A stretch of 64,000 nucleotides of DNA from Prado023 sp963753075 (GTDB lineage: Bacteria > Actinomycetota > Actinomycetes > S36-B12 > CAIYMF01): positions 372,001 through 436,000 of the forward strand of contig CAVWAR010000017.1 of NCBI GenBank assembly GCA_963753075.1. The letters are read 5' to 3'. The stretch's first letter is position 1. Each line of letters opens with the position of its first letter. Both the position numbers and the translations under genes were made by a program. Positions 53,904 to 63,695 of this stretch are shown piece after piece. The notes under the pieces were generated by a model, which was given only the letters and a program-made list of their open reading frames with translations, did not search any database and was not told where the DNA came from.

Positions 53904-55028
53904 ATGAGCAACCTCGGGCTTGAGATGTCGTCGGACAGCAAGCCGCCCGACGGCGTACGACACCGCGGCCGCTCGTGGGTCGCCGTCCTGCTCAGCCTCG
54001 GCGTCCTGGCGATCATCGGCTTCGGGATCAAGTTCGCCATCGAGAACATCCCATCGTTCGGTGGGCCCGAGGACTACCTGGGTGAGGGCAGCGAGCCGAC
54101 CGTGGTCGTGCTTGTGGAGCCGGGCCAGACACTGGCCCAGATCGGCCAGACGCTCAAGGCCAACGGTGTGGTTGCGTCGGTGGATGCGTGGATCGAGGAG
54201 GCGAACGCCGAGCCGCTCGCGAAGTCGATCGGTCCGGGTTCCTACGAGATGCTCTCGCAGATGAGTGCCGAGGCGGCGGTGATCCGGATGGTCGACCCGA
54301 CCACCCGCATAACCAATCAGCTCCTGCTGCGCGAGGGGCTGCGGTTCACGCAGAGCATCGAGGTGATCTCCGAGGCCACCGGGATCTCGAAGAAGAAGCT
54401 GGTGAGGGCTTCCAAGCGCGGCAACATCGGGTTGCCCGCCTACGCCGAGGACAACGCCGAGGGCTTCCTGTTCCCCGCGACCTACGAGTTGGAGAAGGGC
54501 GAGTCCGCGCGCCAGATCCTCACCCGGCTGGTCGACCGTTGGGATGAGGCGGCCACGGCGGTGCAGTTCGATGAGGGTGCCTCGCGCAACGGGGTGACCC
54601 CGTACGAGGCGCTCATCATCGCCAGCCTCGTGGAGGCAGAGGGGCATCCCGGCGACTACGACAAGGTCGCGCGGGTGATCTACAACCGCCTGGACCCGGA
54701 CACCTGGGGTGGCACGTTCGGCTTCCTCCAACTGGACGCGACCGTGAACTACGCCCTGGACAAGTCGGAGATCAACCTGACCACCGAGGAGCTCCAGAAG
54801 ACGAAGTCGCCGTACAACACCTACTTGAACGAGGGCCTGCCACCGACGCCCATCAACTCACCGGGTGAGGCGGCCATGGCCGCTGCGGTGAACCCAGCAG
54901 ACGGGCCGTGGCTGTACTACGTGACCGTGAACCCGGACACCGGGGAGACGAAGTTCACCGACGACTACGACGAGTTCCTCGGCTTCAAGAGCGAGCTGTC
55001 CCAGTGGCTCGCCGACAACCCTCAGTGA
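53904..55028 (+). CDS. mltG: Endolytic murein transglycosylase MltG
   Basis: 374 residues. A cytoplasmic start then one membrane helix (SWVAVLLSLGVLAIIGFGIKFA), a LysM-like region and the YceG domain. The catalytic Glu is in ALIIASLVEAEGHPGD, and the conserved end YNTYLNEGLPPTPINSPGE is intact. It cuts new glycan strands to set their length. The C-terminus VTVNPDTGETKFTDDYDEF is standard. ATG 53904 is just after the ruvX stop; aroE overlaps its end by four bases. Confidence 0.94.
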   Translation: MSNLGLEMSSDSKPPDGVRHRGRSWVAVLLSLGVLAIIGFGIKFAIENIPSFGGPEDYLGEGSEPTVVVLVEPGQTLAQIGQTLKANGVVASVDAWIEEANAEPLAKSIGPGSYEMLSQMSAEAAVIRMVDPTTRITNQLLLREGLRFTQSIEVISEATGISKKKLVRASKRGNIGLPAYAEDNAEGFLFPATYELEKGESARQILTRLVDRWDEAATAVQFDEGASRNGVTPYEALIIASLVEAEGHPGDYDKVARVIYNRLDPDTWGGTFGFLQLDATVNYALDKSEINLTTEELQKTKSPYNTYLNEGLPPTPINSPGEAAMAAAVNPADGPWLYYVTVNPDTGETKFTDDYDEFLGFKSELSQWLADNPQ

Positions 55029-55876
55029 GCATGCCCGCACCTCGACGAGCGGCGGTGCTCGGCCACCCGGTCGGCCACAGCCTCTCGCCGGTGCTGCACC
55101 GGGCGGCGTACGCGCAGCTCGGTCTCGGCTGGAGCTACGAGGCAGTCGATGTCGATGAGGTGGGGCTGGGCGCATTCCTCGAGGGACTCGGGCCGGAGTG
55201 GGCGGGACTGTCGTTGACGATGCCCCTGAAGCGTGCGGTGCTGCCACTGCTGGACACTGCCAGCGAGCTGGTGCCGGTGGTCGGTGCTGCGAACACCGTC
55301 GTCCTCGAGTCCCGGGGTCGGGTCGGGCACAACACCGATGTGCTCGGGATGGTCCAGGCCCTGCGCGGGATCGGCGCACAGCCCGGGCCAGCCGTCGTCC
55401 TCGGCGGCGGCGCGACCGCAGCCTCGGCGCTCGCCGCACTGGTGGAGCTCGGCTGTCCCGGTGTGGTGCTTCATGCTCGCCGCCCGGAGGCAACCGTCGG
55501 GTTGTCGACGGTCGCCGAACGGCTCGGCCTCCGGCTGGAGGTCCAGGGGTGGCCCGATCGGCTGCCGAGTCGCCCGCAGGCGTCGATCGTGGTGTCGACC
55601 GTCCCGGCGTCCGCGGGTGCGAACCTGGCCGCGTCCGTCCCAAGCGAGCCCGGGTGGCTCCTGGATGTCACGTACTCGCCGTGGCCCCCAGCACTGGTCT
55701 CCGCGTGGACGGCCCACGGGGGCCGCGCCGTCGCCGGCGACGAGATGCTGCTGCACCAGGCCGTCGAGCAGGTCAGGCTCATGACGGGCTTCGCGCCGGA
55801 CGTGTCGGTGATGCGGGCCGCGCTGCGCGATGCACTCGATCGGAGCAGGAAGGCTCAAGGCGCCCAGGGCTCCTGA
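55025..55876 (+). CDS. aroE: Shikimate dehydrogenase
   Basis: 283 residues. Reduces 3-dehydroshikimate with NADPH. Shikimate site: HPVGHSLSPVLH (SxS), catalytic Lys in SLTMPLKRAVL, AANTVV and HNTDVLGM (Asp). The Rossmann loop is VLGGGATAASALAAL. GTG 55025 overlaps the mltG stop (GTGA); ATG 55031 is two codons later. The aroC/aroK/aroB genes that often follow are not in the window; type IV pilus genes are next. Confidence 0.92.
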   Translation: MSMPAPRRAAVLGHPVGHSLSPVLHRAAYAQLGLGWSYEAVDVDEVGLGAFLEGLGPEWAGLSLTMPLKRAVLPLLDTASELVPVVGAANTVVLESRGRVGHNTDVLGMVQALRGIGAQPGPAVVLGGGATAASALAALVELGCPGVVLHARRPEATVGLSTVAERLGLRLEVQGWPDRLPSRPQASIVVSTVPASAGANLAASVPSEPGWLLDVTYSPWPPALVSAWTAHGGRAVAGDEMLLHQAVEQVRLMTGFAPDVSVMRAALRDALDRSRKAQGAQGS

Positions 55877-56016
55877 CGATTCACCAGCCGAGGAGTGGGG
55901 CTGGCCCACGCCTACGTCTCCCGTGAGGGTCCGATGCATCAGGCAGCGCTCATGAGCCCCCGGCTCTGGGCCGTCGTGCAGGCACCCTGCCCGGGTACCC
56001 CAGGAGGGCCGACACC

Positions 56017-57909
56017 GTGACGACCAACCTCTCAGGCAGCCTCACCGAGTTCAGCCTCGCCGAGGTGCTCTCCCTGCTGGGCATGGGGGGGCGCACCGCC
56101 CGGATGCAGGTGAGCACGCCGGGCTCGGCGGGCATGGTGCACCTTGTCGATGGGGAGGTCTCTGCGGCCACCGCCGACAGCGCTCGGGCGGGGCTGCTGC
56201 GGGCACTGGTCGCCGGCCTGCCTGTTCCTGCAGACGACCTGGCCCAGGCCGTGCACGAGGCCGAGCCGGTCCGTGCCCTGGTGGACTCCGGCGTGCTCGA
56301 TCGCGATGCCGTCCTGCAGGTGGCTGCCGAGCAGTGCACCGAGGCGGTCGGCGAGATGCTCACCTGGACCGAGGGGGAGTTCGCCGTCTGGGTCGGTGTC
56401 GAGGACCCGGCGGACATCGGGGTGCGGTTGGGTGTCGACGACCTTGTCGGCGCAGCCCGGAAGCGGGCCCAGGAGTGGAGCGACCTCAGGGCGGCACTGC
56501 CCGAGGCGGACTCGGTGCTTGCCCTTGTCCCCGATCTCGACCAGCCGCCGGCTGTCGATGTCGATGACTGGGCAGTGCTGGCCCGCGTGGACGGGCGTCG
56601 CACGCTGGCCGAGGTCCTGGCAGCCATGGGGGCCTCGCCGCTAGCCTCAGGTGGTCGTCTGGTCCGGCTCATGGGTCGCGGCCTCGTGGTTGTCAGCGTC
56701 GGCGACCGGGATGTCGAGACCGAGCGCGCGGACCAACTGCTCGACGAGTTCGAGTCCCGCCCGGCCGGTGCCGCCGAGCAGGGTGTGGCCCATGATGTGG
56801 CCGATCCGGCCGTGGTGCCGGAGTTCGCGCCGGAGGCGGCGGCTGAGCCCGCTGCGGGCCCGGCTCTCGGTACGTCTGCCGAGTCGTTCCACGCCTTCGA
56901 GGTCGAGGAATCCACGGGCCCGGTTCACGAGCTCGAGGTCCAGGAGGTCGGGGCCTTTGCCGAGTTCGCCGTCGAGGAGCCGCAGGTTGCCGCCTTCGAC
57001 GAGCCGGAGCCAGCGCAGTGGACGGTTGCTGAGGCTGATCCGGTGCCCGACGTGGCAACGGTCCCTGCCGAGCAGTTCGGGGTCGCCCCGGACTGGGGCC
57101 AGCTTGCCCAGGAAGCAGCCGCAGATGAGTCTGCGGTGCCGCTGCGCGACGAGATCTCACCGCTCGAGGGTGTGACGCCCGGCTATGACCTACCGACGCC
57201 GGGCTTCGAGCCCGAGCCGGTCGGGTTCGAAGCGCAGCCGACGACCTACGAGGCCGCGCCTGCCGGTGCCGTCCCCGCGAGCATGCCCGCCCCAGTGGCG
57301 ACCGGCATGCAGGAGGCCGAGCCGGGTGCCGAGCCCATGGGACTCGCACCGGAGCATCATGAGGCTGAGGCAGTACCTGTCGCGCTCGATGCGCCGGTGA
57401 CTCCACCGGAGCTGGAGCCTGCGGCGGAGGCCTTCGCGTGGTCGCCGTGGGCACAGGAGATGGGCCTGGGCGAGTCATCGGCAGTAGCTGGCGTCGAACC
57501 GGCGCTCGCGCCGGCATCGGCACCCGCGCACGCACCGTCCCAGGGCCAGGACTACGCGGACATGATGGCTGAGGACCAGACCTCCGGTCACACGGACGAC
57601 TTCCCGACGCCGCAGTCGCCGATGGCGGCAACAGCGATGGGAGGCGTCGCGGTCACCGCGGACCCACACGAAGTACTCGCCGGGGCGCTGCCGGAGCCAC
57701 GCCTGCCCGGCGATGCGCTCGCGGCGGAACCGACGGCTGCAGCGCCCCTGGGCACCCACGCCCTGGCCGGGGACGCCGAGCCGAACGCAGCCGCAGGGGC
57801 CCCAGCGCCGGTGCCCGAGCCTGGTGGCTCGGCACCTCAGGGTGACCTGGCCGACCCGCTGGCCGGCGGGCTGCTCGCACACCTGATGTCCAGCGTCCGA
57901 GGATTGTGA
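56017..57909 (+). CDS. DUF4388 (PATAN-type) protein with long acidic low-complexity tail
   Basis: 630 residues. Residues 1-140 form the DUF4388 domain (GSLTEFSLAEVLSLLGMGGRTARMQV, GMVHLVDGEVSAA), found with bacterial signalling and pilus or gliding genes. About 190-240 is a helical repeat (VLARVDGRRTLAEVLAAMG). From about 245 to the end is a Glu/Pro/Ala-rich, probably disordered chain without cysteine. AGGAGGG eight bases before GTG 56017 sets the start. It directly precedes pilB, so a role in pilus control is a fair inference but not shown by any catalytic motif. Confidence 0.8.
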   Translation: MTTNLSGSLTEFSLAEVLSLLGMGGRTARMQVSTPGSAGMVHLVDGEVSAATADSARAGLLRALVAGLPVPADDLAQAVHEAEPVRALVDSGVLDRDAVLQVAAEQCTEAVGEMLTWTEGEFAVWVGVEDPADIGVRLGVDDLVGAARKRAQEWSDLRAALPEADSVLALVPDLDQPPAVDVDDWAVLARVDGRRTLAEVLAAMGASPLASGGRLVRLMGRGLVVVSVGDRDVETERADQLLDEFESRPAGAAEQGVAHDVADPAVVPEFAPEAAAEPAAGPALGTSAESFHAFEVEESTGPVHELEVQEVGAFAEFAVEEPQVAAFDEPEPAQWTVAEADPVPDVATVPAEQFGVAPDWGQLAQEAAADESAVPLRDEISPLEGVTPGYDLPTPGFEPEPVGFEAQPTTYEAAPAGAVPASMPAPVATGMQEAEPGAEPMGLAPEHHEAEAVPVALDAPVTPPELEPAAEAFAWSPWAQEMGLGESSAVAGVEPALAPASAPAHAPSQGQDYADMMAEDQTSGHTDDFPTPQSPMAATAMGGVAVTADPHEVLAGALPEPRLPGDALAAEPTAAAPLGTHALAGDAEPNAAAGAPAPVPEPGGSAPQGDLADPLAGGLLAHLMSSVRGL

Positions 57910-57982
57910 TGGCTGGGCTGCCCGCAGGGGTGGCCCGGGGTCCAGCGACCGACGCACTGGAACCCGCGGGGGAGCGTGGGCC

Positions 57983-59652
57983 GTGAAACAGCTCGGAGAT
58001 GTCCTGCTCGAGCGGGGTCTTGCCTCGCCCGAGCAGGTCTATGAGGCCAGCCGGGAGCAGCGGCGGGTCGGGCGGAGCATGGGACGGGTCCTGGTCGAGC
58101 AGGGCGTCCTCAGCGAGGCGGACCTCGTTGCCGCGCTCGCCGCCCAGATCGGGTTGGACTTCATCGACCTCAGCGATGTGCTGATCGACCCGTCGGCCAC
58201 TGCGCGGGTGCCCGGTGCCGTGTGTCGTCGGCACATGCTCATCCCGGTGCGGTTCGTCAATGGCAAGCTCGTTGTGGCCATGGCCGACCCCGCCAACGTC
58301 ATCGCGCTGGACGACGTGCGCTCGATCGCCAAGGTCGACCTGCAGCCCGTGGTGTCGACCCGGGGCGACGTCATGGCGGCGATCGCGCGGGCCTATCGCG
58401 CGGGCGACGAGCTCGACAGCCTCAGCACCGCCATTGAGGTCCGGTCGCCCGAGGAGGAGGACCTCTCCCGGATCAAGGAGGTCGTCGAGGAAGCCCCGAT
58501 CGTCAAGTTCGTGAACCTGCTGATCACACAGGGGATCCAGGACGGGGCGTCGGACATCCACATCGAGCCGGCCGAGGAGGACATGCGGGTCCGGTTCCGC
58601 ATCGACGGCGTGCTCCACGAGGTGATGCGCTCACCCAAGTCGATCCAGTCCGGGGTCATCAGCCGGCTGAAGATCATGTCCGACATCAACATCGCCGAGC
58701 GCCGGATCCCCCAGGACGGCCGACTGTCGGTGAACGCCTACGGGCGCAAGGTGGACCTGCGCGTGGCCACCCTCCCCACGGTGTGGGGCGAGAAGGTCGT
58801 CATGCGCATCCTGGACAACTCCACCGCGATGCTCGACCTCAAGGACCTGGGGTTCACCGGCGGCAACTTCGACCGCTACCAGACCAGCTACCTCAAGCCC
58901 TACGGGATGATCCTCGTGACCGGGCCGACCGGGTCCGGCAAGTCGACCACGCTGTACTCGACGCTGCACCAGATCAACAAGCCCGAGGTGAACATCATCA
59001 CCGTCGAGGACCCGGTCGAGTACCGGCTCCCGGGGATCAACCAGGTGCAGACCCATGCCGAAGGCCGGGCTGACGTTCGCCGCCGCGCTTCGGTCGATCC
59101 TGCGCGCGGACCCCGATGTGGTGCTCATCGGCGAGATCCGCGACCACGAGACCGCCCAGATCGCGATCGAGGCCTCGCTGACCGGTCACCTCGTGCTGGC
59201 CACGCTGCACACGAACGACGCGCCCTCGGCTGTCACCCGCCTGATCGAGATGGGGATCGAGCCCTTCCTGGTCGGATCCGCCCTGGACTGCGTGCTGGCC
59301 CAGCGGCTGGCGCGCCGGCTGTGCAGCAAGTGCAAGGAGCCCTACACGCCCACGGAGGACACGCTGATCGCGGCGAGGTACCCATGGACGCCTGAGGAGC
59401 CCGTGCCCGACCCTGCACCGGGCGGTCGGGTGCTCCCAGTGCGCCAAGACCGGGTACAAGGGGCGCCTGGCGCTCCACGAGGTCATGAGCGTCAGCGAAG
59501 CCGTCGAGCGGCTCACGGTGGAGCGGGCCTCATCGGCGGCGATCGAGCAGGTGGCGCACTCGGAGGGGATGGCCTCCTTGCGCATGGACGGCATGCACAA
59601 AGTGGGCATGGGGATCACCTCGCTCGACGAGATTCTGCGCGTGGTGGTGTGA
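57983..59652 (+). pseudogene. pilB: Type IV pilus assembly ATPase PilB, two frameshifts near the 3' end
   Basis: Extension motor of type IV pili. The first frame (from GTG 57983) gives the GspE N-domain (LGDVLLERGLASPEQVYEA) and ATPase core with Walker A VTGPTGSGKSTTLYS at about 313-327 and ITVEDPVEYRLPGINQVQ. Near 59057-59060 one base must be dropped to continue with KAGLTFAAALRSILRADPD and LIGEIRDHETAQIA. A second extra base in CCC 59406-59408 breaks the chain between the zinc half-sites CSKC and CSQC. With two removals a normal 555-residue protein results, ending at 59652. No stop or deletion is present in the repaired frame. Confidence 0.88.
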
Positions 59653-59746
59653 ACATCGAGCCACTCGGCTCAAGTCAGGTCGTACCCCGCTCCGATGCAG
59701 CACCCAGAGGGCATCTGCCCATCAGGCGTCGACGCGCGGAGGGATC

Positions 59747-61341
59747 ATGGACGAGCTCACCCCCGGAGTGGCCCCGCACCAGGAGGCTCCGCCAGCACCT
59801 GGTGCGCCAGAAACCGAGCAGCGGTGGGCGTCTGCCCCGGTTCCTCCGGCGCCGCCAGCCGGACCCGTCGGAGGTTCCGCCCCGCCCGCGCCGCCAGGCG
59901 GCATCCCCACGGTGGCGGCGGGCGTTGCACCACCTGGAGCGTCGCCCACGATGACCTTCGCCGAGGCGATGAGCCGTGCGGAGGCGCCACCGGCCGCACC
60001 AGCGCCGGGGCCGGCACCGCCGCAGCACCGCAGGCCATGTCCGCACCGCGCCGCATCCACTGGGTACGCAGCCCCAACGGGTAGCCCGCCGCCTCCGATG
60101 CCACCTGCGCCCACGCACCAGCCGGTGCCGGGTCTGGCCCCCGATGTCCGCGGTGCTGACGTCGGGCTCGCGCCGGAGGCTCCGGGCATGGCGCCGATTC
60201 CCGAGGTGCGCATCGCCGAGTCCGAGGCCACGGCCTATGCCCGGATCTCCACCGAGGACGAGGTCCAGCAGGACGACTTCTCGCTGGCCGAGGCGCTGCT
60301 GACGATGATGGAGATGCGTGGGTCCGATCTGCACCTCACGGCCGGCGCCCCGCCGACCGTCCGCGTGGACGGCAGCCTGCGTCCCATTCCCGGACGCTGT
60401 CGAGCTGACTCCGGAGACGATCCAGCGCGTCATGTACTCGATCGCGACCCAGCAGCAGCGGGAGCGCTTCGAGGAGACCCTCGAGCTGGACTTCTCCTAC
60501 GCCCTGCCCGAAGTTGCCCGCTTCCGTGTGAACCTCTACCGCCAGCGCGATTCGCTGGGCGCCGCGTTCCGGGTGATCCCGTTCGAGATCAAGAGCCTCG
60601 AGTCGCTCGGGATGCCGGCTGCGATGGCGAACTTCGCGGCCCTGCCGCGCGGGTTCGTCCTGGTCACGGGTCCCACCGGCTCGGGGAAGTCCACGACGCT
60701 GGCAGCGCTGGTGGACCTCGCCAACCGGACCAGGCAAGAGCACATCATGACCGTCGAGGACCCGATCGAGTTCCTGCACGAGCACAAGAGCTGCCTGGTC
60801 AACCAGCGTGAGGTGGGCGAGGACACCTATTCGTTCGCCAATGCCCTCAAGCACGTGCTGCGCCAGGACCCCGACATCATCCTCGTCGGCGAGATGCGTG
60901 ACCTCGAGACCATCCAGGTGGCGCTGACCGCAGCCGAGACCGGCCACCTCGTCTTCGCCACCCTGCACACCCAGGACGCCGCGCAGACGATCGACCGCGT
61001 CATCGACGTGTTCCCGCCGCAGCCAGCAGCAGCAGATCCGCCAGCAGCTGGCCGGCACCTTGCAGGGCATCGTCTGCCAGACGCTGTGCAAGACGACCGA
61101 CGGCCGCGGCCGGGTCGCGGCGACGGAGGTCCTCATGGCCACGCCGGCCATCCGCAACCTGATCCGCGAGGGCAAGACCCACCAGATCTACTCAGCGCTG
61201 CAGGCCGGCGCCCAGCACGGGATGCACACGCTGGACCAGAACCTGGCCGAGCTGGTGAAGGCGGGCCGGATCACCTACGACACGGCGTTCGAGAAGTGCC
61301 ACCACATCGAGGACTTCACCCGCATGGCCGGCCGAGGCTGA
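59747..61341 (+). pseudogene. pilT: Type IV pilus retraction ATPase PilT, two frameshifts
   Basis: Retraction motor. ATG 59747 has GGAGGG before it. Unusually, about 190 Pro/Ala-rich residues come first, then LAEALLTMMEMRGSDLHLTAGAPPTVRVDG. One extra base near 60392-60393 shifts to VELTPETIQRVMYSIATQQQ, Walker A VTGPTGSGKSTTLAAL, EDPIEFLH, Walker B DPDIILVGEMRDLET and GHLVFATLHTQDAAQT. A second near 61023-61024 restores QQQQIRQQLAGTLQG and the end at 61341. The repaired protein is 530 residues. The stretch near 60010-60060 reads HRRPCPHRAASTG in a Pro/Ala linker and may hide a pair of compensating shifts. Confidence 0.86.
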
Positions 61342-61352
61342 GGAGTACCGAC

Positions 61353-62588
61353 ATGGCCAAGACGCTCGAGTACGACTACGCGGTCCGCGACCGCGGCGGC
61401 AAGATGGTCAAGGGTCGGCTGAAGGCTGACTCACCGGCCATGGTCGCCACCAAGCTCAAGAGCATGGGCTACGCGCCGGTCTCGATCACCGAGGCCAACG
61501 CAGGGCATGAAGCGCGACATCAACATCCCGGGACTGGGCGAACAAGGTCGGCCTGAAGGACCTGGCGGTCATGTCCCGGCAGTTCGCCACCATGATCAAC
61601 GCCGGGCTGTCGCTCCTGCGCTCGCTTGACGATCCTGGAGGAGCAGACCGAGTGCAAGCCACTGGCCAAGGTGCTCGGCCAGGTGCGCAGCGAGGTCGAG
61701 GGTGGCAAGGCGCTCAGCGACGCCCTGGCCGTGCACCCGAAGGTCTTCCCGCCGCTGATGGTCAACATGTGCCGGGCCGGTGAGGTCGGCGGGTTCCTCG
61801 ACCAGTCGCTGCTGCAGATCGCCTCGAACTACGAGGCGGAGGTCAGGCTGCGCGGCAAGGTGAAGTCCGCCATGACCTACCCGCGTTGTGGTCGCAGTCA
61901 TGGCAGTGCTGGGCGTGACCGGGATGCTGCTGTTCATCGTCCCCACCTTCAAGGAGATGTTCGCCTCGCTTGGGTGGCGACGCTGCCGGCGCCGACCAGG
62001 CTCCTGGTCCTGATGTCCGAGCTCCTCAAGAGCTCGATCGTCTTCATCATCCTGTTCCTGGTGATCGCTCGGGGTGCTGTGGAAGAGGTTCAAGCGCACC
62101 GCCCGGGTCCGCGAATGTCGTGGACCCGCTGAAGCTGAAGATGCCGGTGTTCGGACCTCTCTTCCAGAAGATCGCCATCGCGCCGCTTCACCCGAAATCT
62201 GGGCACGATGATCCATTCCGGTGTTCCGATCCTGCAGGCGCTGGACATCGTCGCCGACACCACCGGCAACGTCGTGGTTGGCCGAGCGGTGCGCGACGTG
62301 CAGGAGAGCGTCAGGCAGGGCGAGTCGCTGGCCCGACCGCTGGACAACCACGCCGGTGTTTCCGCCGATGGTGGTGCAGATGATGTCCGTGGGTGAGGAC
62401 ACCGGTGCGCTCGGACGAGATGCTGCACAAGATCAGCGAGTTCTACGACCAGGAGGTGGAGGCCACCACGGAGGCGCTGACCTCGCTGATCGAGCCGATC
62501 ATGATCGCAGTGATGGGCGTGGTCATCGGCGGCGATGATCATCGCCCTGTACATGCCGATCTTCAAGGTGTTCGACCTGATCCAGTAG
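61353..62588 (+). pseudogene. pilC: Type IV pilus inner-membrane platform PilC, about twelve +1 shifts
   Basis: Platform protein on which PilB and PilT act. Starting at ATG 61353 (EYDYAVRDRGGKMVKGRLKADSP), the protein can be followed to TAG 62588 only by dropping single bases near 61503-61505, 61540, 61626-61627, 61883-61885, 61970, 61976, 62071-62074, 62116, 62183-62184, 62355-62356, 62413-62414 and 62534. The result is about 407 residues, the family norm, with both T2SSF domains (SRQFATMINAGLSLLRSL; GTMIHSGVPILQALD) and membrane helices (VVVAVMAVLGVTGMLLFIV, IVFIILFLVIA, IMIAVMGVVIGGMIIALYMP). No in-frame stop or deletion remains. Consensus error is the best explanation. Confidence 0.85.
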
Positions 62589-62643
62589 CCGAATGGGGCC
62601 CGCAACTCCGTACCCATCTCGAACACCGATCCAGCCCTCAGCC

Positions 62644-63003
62644 CTTCTCGAACACCGGCGCAAGAGGTGGGACACCAGCATCGAGAGCGACTTGCGGAAT
62701 GCAGCGACCTTCCAGCATTCGGTCCTCGCCCAGGGGGCGTGATCCAGCTTGCCACCAGTCACGACCAACTCGAAGCCATCGGATGCAGGGCGTCTGGCGA
62801 TGGCAATCCACTTCGGCGGCGTTCTGGACTTCACTGTGAATGCCGCCGGAGGCCAGTCGTACCACCTGACGGCGGGCTCTGCGTCGGGCCGGTATCTCGT
62901 GTGCTCGAGCGACCTTGGCCGCGTTCGCGCGACGAAGCCTTCGACCCAGTCTCGCGCGCGTAGCCATCACCCAGGCGGCGGGCTCCACCGCCCAAGGCGG
63001 TGA
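62644..63003 (+). pseudogene. 5'-truncated, stop-interrupted pilin remnant
   Basis: In one frame bases 62644-62739 encode LLEHRRKRWDTSIESDLRNAAT then FQ, which aligns with FLNQRQKGWEAAVQSDLRNAAT of the intact pilin at 63134. A TGA at 62740 interrupts it. Downstream in the same frame FTVNAAGGQSYHLTAGSASG and YLVCSSDLG (to 62919) look like a pilin C-terminal beta region. The prepilin peptide and hydrophobic helix are absent in all frames between 62588 and 62644. It is probably a duplicated or replaced pilin gene in decay. The remaining gap to pilA (63004-63133) shows only its leader. Confidence 0.65.
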
Positions 63004-63133
63004 AGCTGCTCATGACTGGCGGTCGCCCGATCGGGTGACGGTGCAACTGGGGTTCAAGACCCTCGACCTTGCCTCCGATGCAGTTGTTGTCCGGACCCAA
63101 GCCGGGCCTACGTCACAACACAAGGAGCACTAC

Positions 63134-63559
63134 ATGTTGGAGAAGCTGCGCAAGGAGCGGGGCGACGAGGGCTTCACCCTCATCGAGCTCCTCGTCGTCA
63201 TCATCATCATCGGCATCCTCGCCGCCATCGCGATCCCGGTCTTCCTGAACCAGCGCCAGAAGGGCTGGGAGGCAGCCGTCCAGTCCGACCTGCGCAACGC
63301 GGCGACGGCCCAGGAGACGTACCTGACCGAGAACCCCAACTACTCGGACGTCTCGCCCGTCGGCGCGGAGCTCGAGGATCTGGGTTTCAAGTACTCGGAC
63401 GCCAAGAACTACGACGCCACAGTCGGCCAGGTCATCGCAGTCGAGTGGGCTAACGGCGGCCTGAACTACTGCATGCAGGCCACTGCCAACGGCGGCGAGA
63501 TCTTCAACTACTCGAGCCCCGGCGGCCTCGCGGACGGCGCGTGCCCGGCATCCCCGTGA
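63134..63559 (+). CDS. pilA: Type IV major pilin (PilA)
   Basis: 141 residues. The prepilin peptide MLEKLRKERGDEG is cut before FTLIELLVVIIIIGILAAIA, with Glu at +5, as in class IVa pilins; a prepilin peptidase must lie outside the window. After FLNQRQKGWEAAV a globular domain of about 90 residues follows with two cysteines (NYCMQATANGG, DGACPASP) likely to form a disulfide loop. AAGGAG before ATG 63134 sets the start. No frameshift. A strong hairpin follows. Confidence 0.92.
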   Translation: MLEKLRKERGDEGFTLIELLVVIIIIGILAAIAIPVFLNQRQKGWEAAVQSDLRNAATAQETYLTENPNYSDVSPVGAELEDLGFKYSDAKNYDATVGQVIAVEWANGGLNYCMQATANGGEIFNYSSPGGLADGACPASP

Positions 63560-63583
63560 TCGACCCGAACTGAAGAACGATCT

Positions 63584-63614
63584 CAGGCCCCGGACCCCAG
63601 TGGTCCGGGGCCTG
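63584..63614 (+). terminator. Strong hairpin after pilA
   Basis: CAGGCCCCGGACC (63584-63596) pairs with GGTCCGGGGCCTG (63602-63614), a 13-base perfect stem with a 5-base loop, 24 bases after the pilA stop. Confidence 0.85.
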
Positions 63615-63695
63615 ACCCGTGGAAGACGTCACCCGAACGGGGCCCATTGCGACAAGGCCCTACATCTGGGGCCGCGGGCTGCCGATAGGTGCGGC

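Noticed and set aside
51843..54731. 962-residue minus-strand open frame
   Set aside because: It is the antisense shadow of alaS, ruvX and mltG; His/Arg/Gly-rich, with no domain and no start signal.
59040..62545. Programmed +1 ribosomal frameshifting in the pilus genes
   Set aside because: The codons at the sites (CTC-GAT, CCC-GGA, CAG-CCA, GAA-TGT and others) share no slippery motif, and a dozen shifts in one gene would give almost no product.
59040..62545. Inserted bases all appear to fall between codons
   Set aside because: Any +1 insertion can be redrawn as one between codons by changing the neighbouring residue, so the pattern carries no information.
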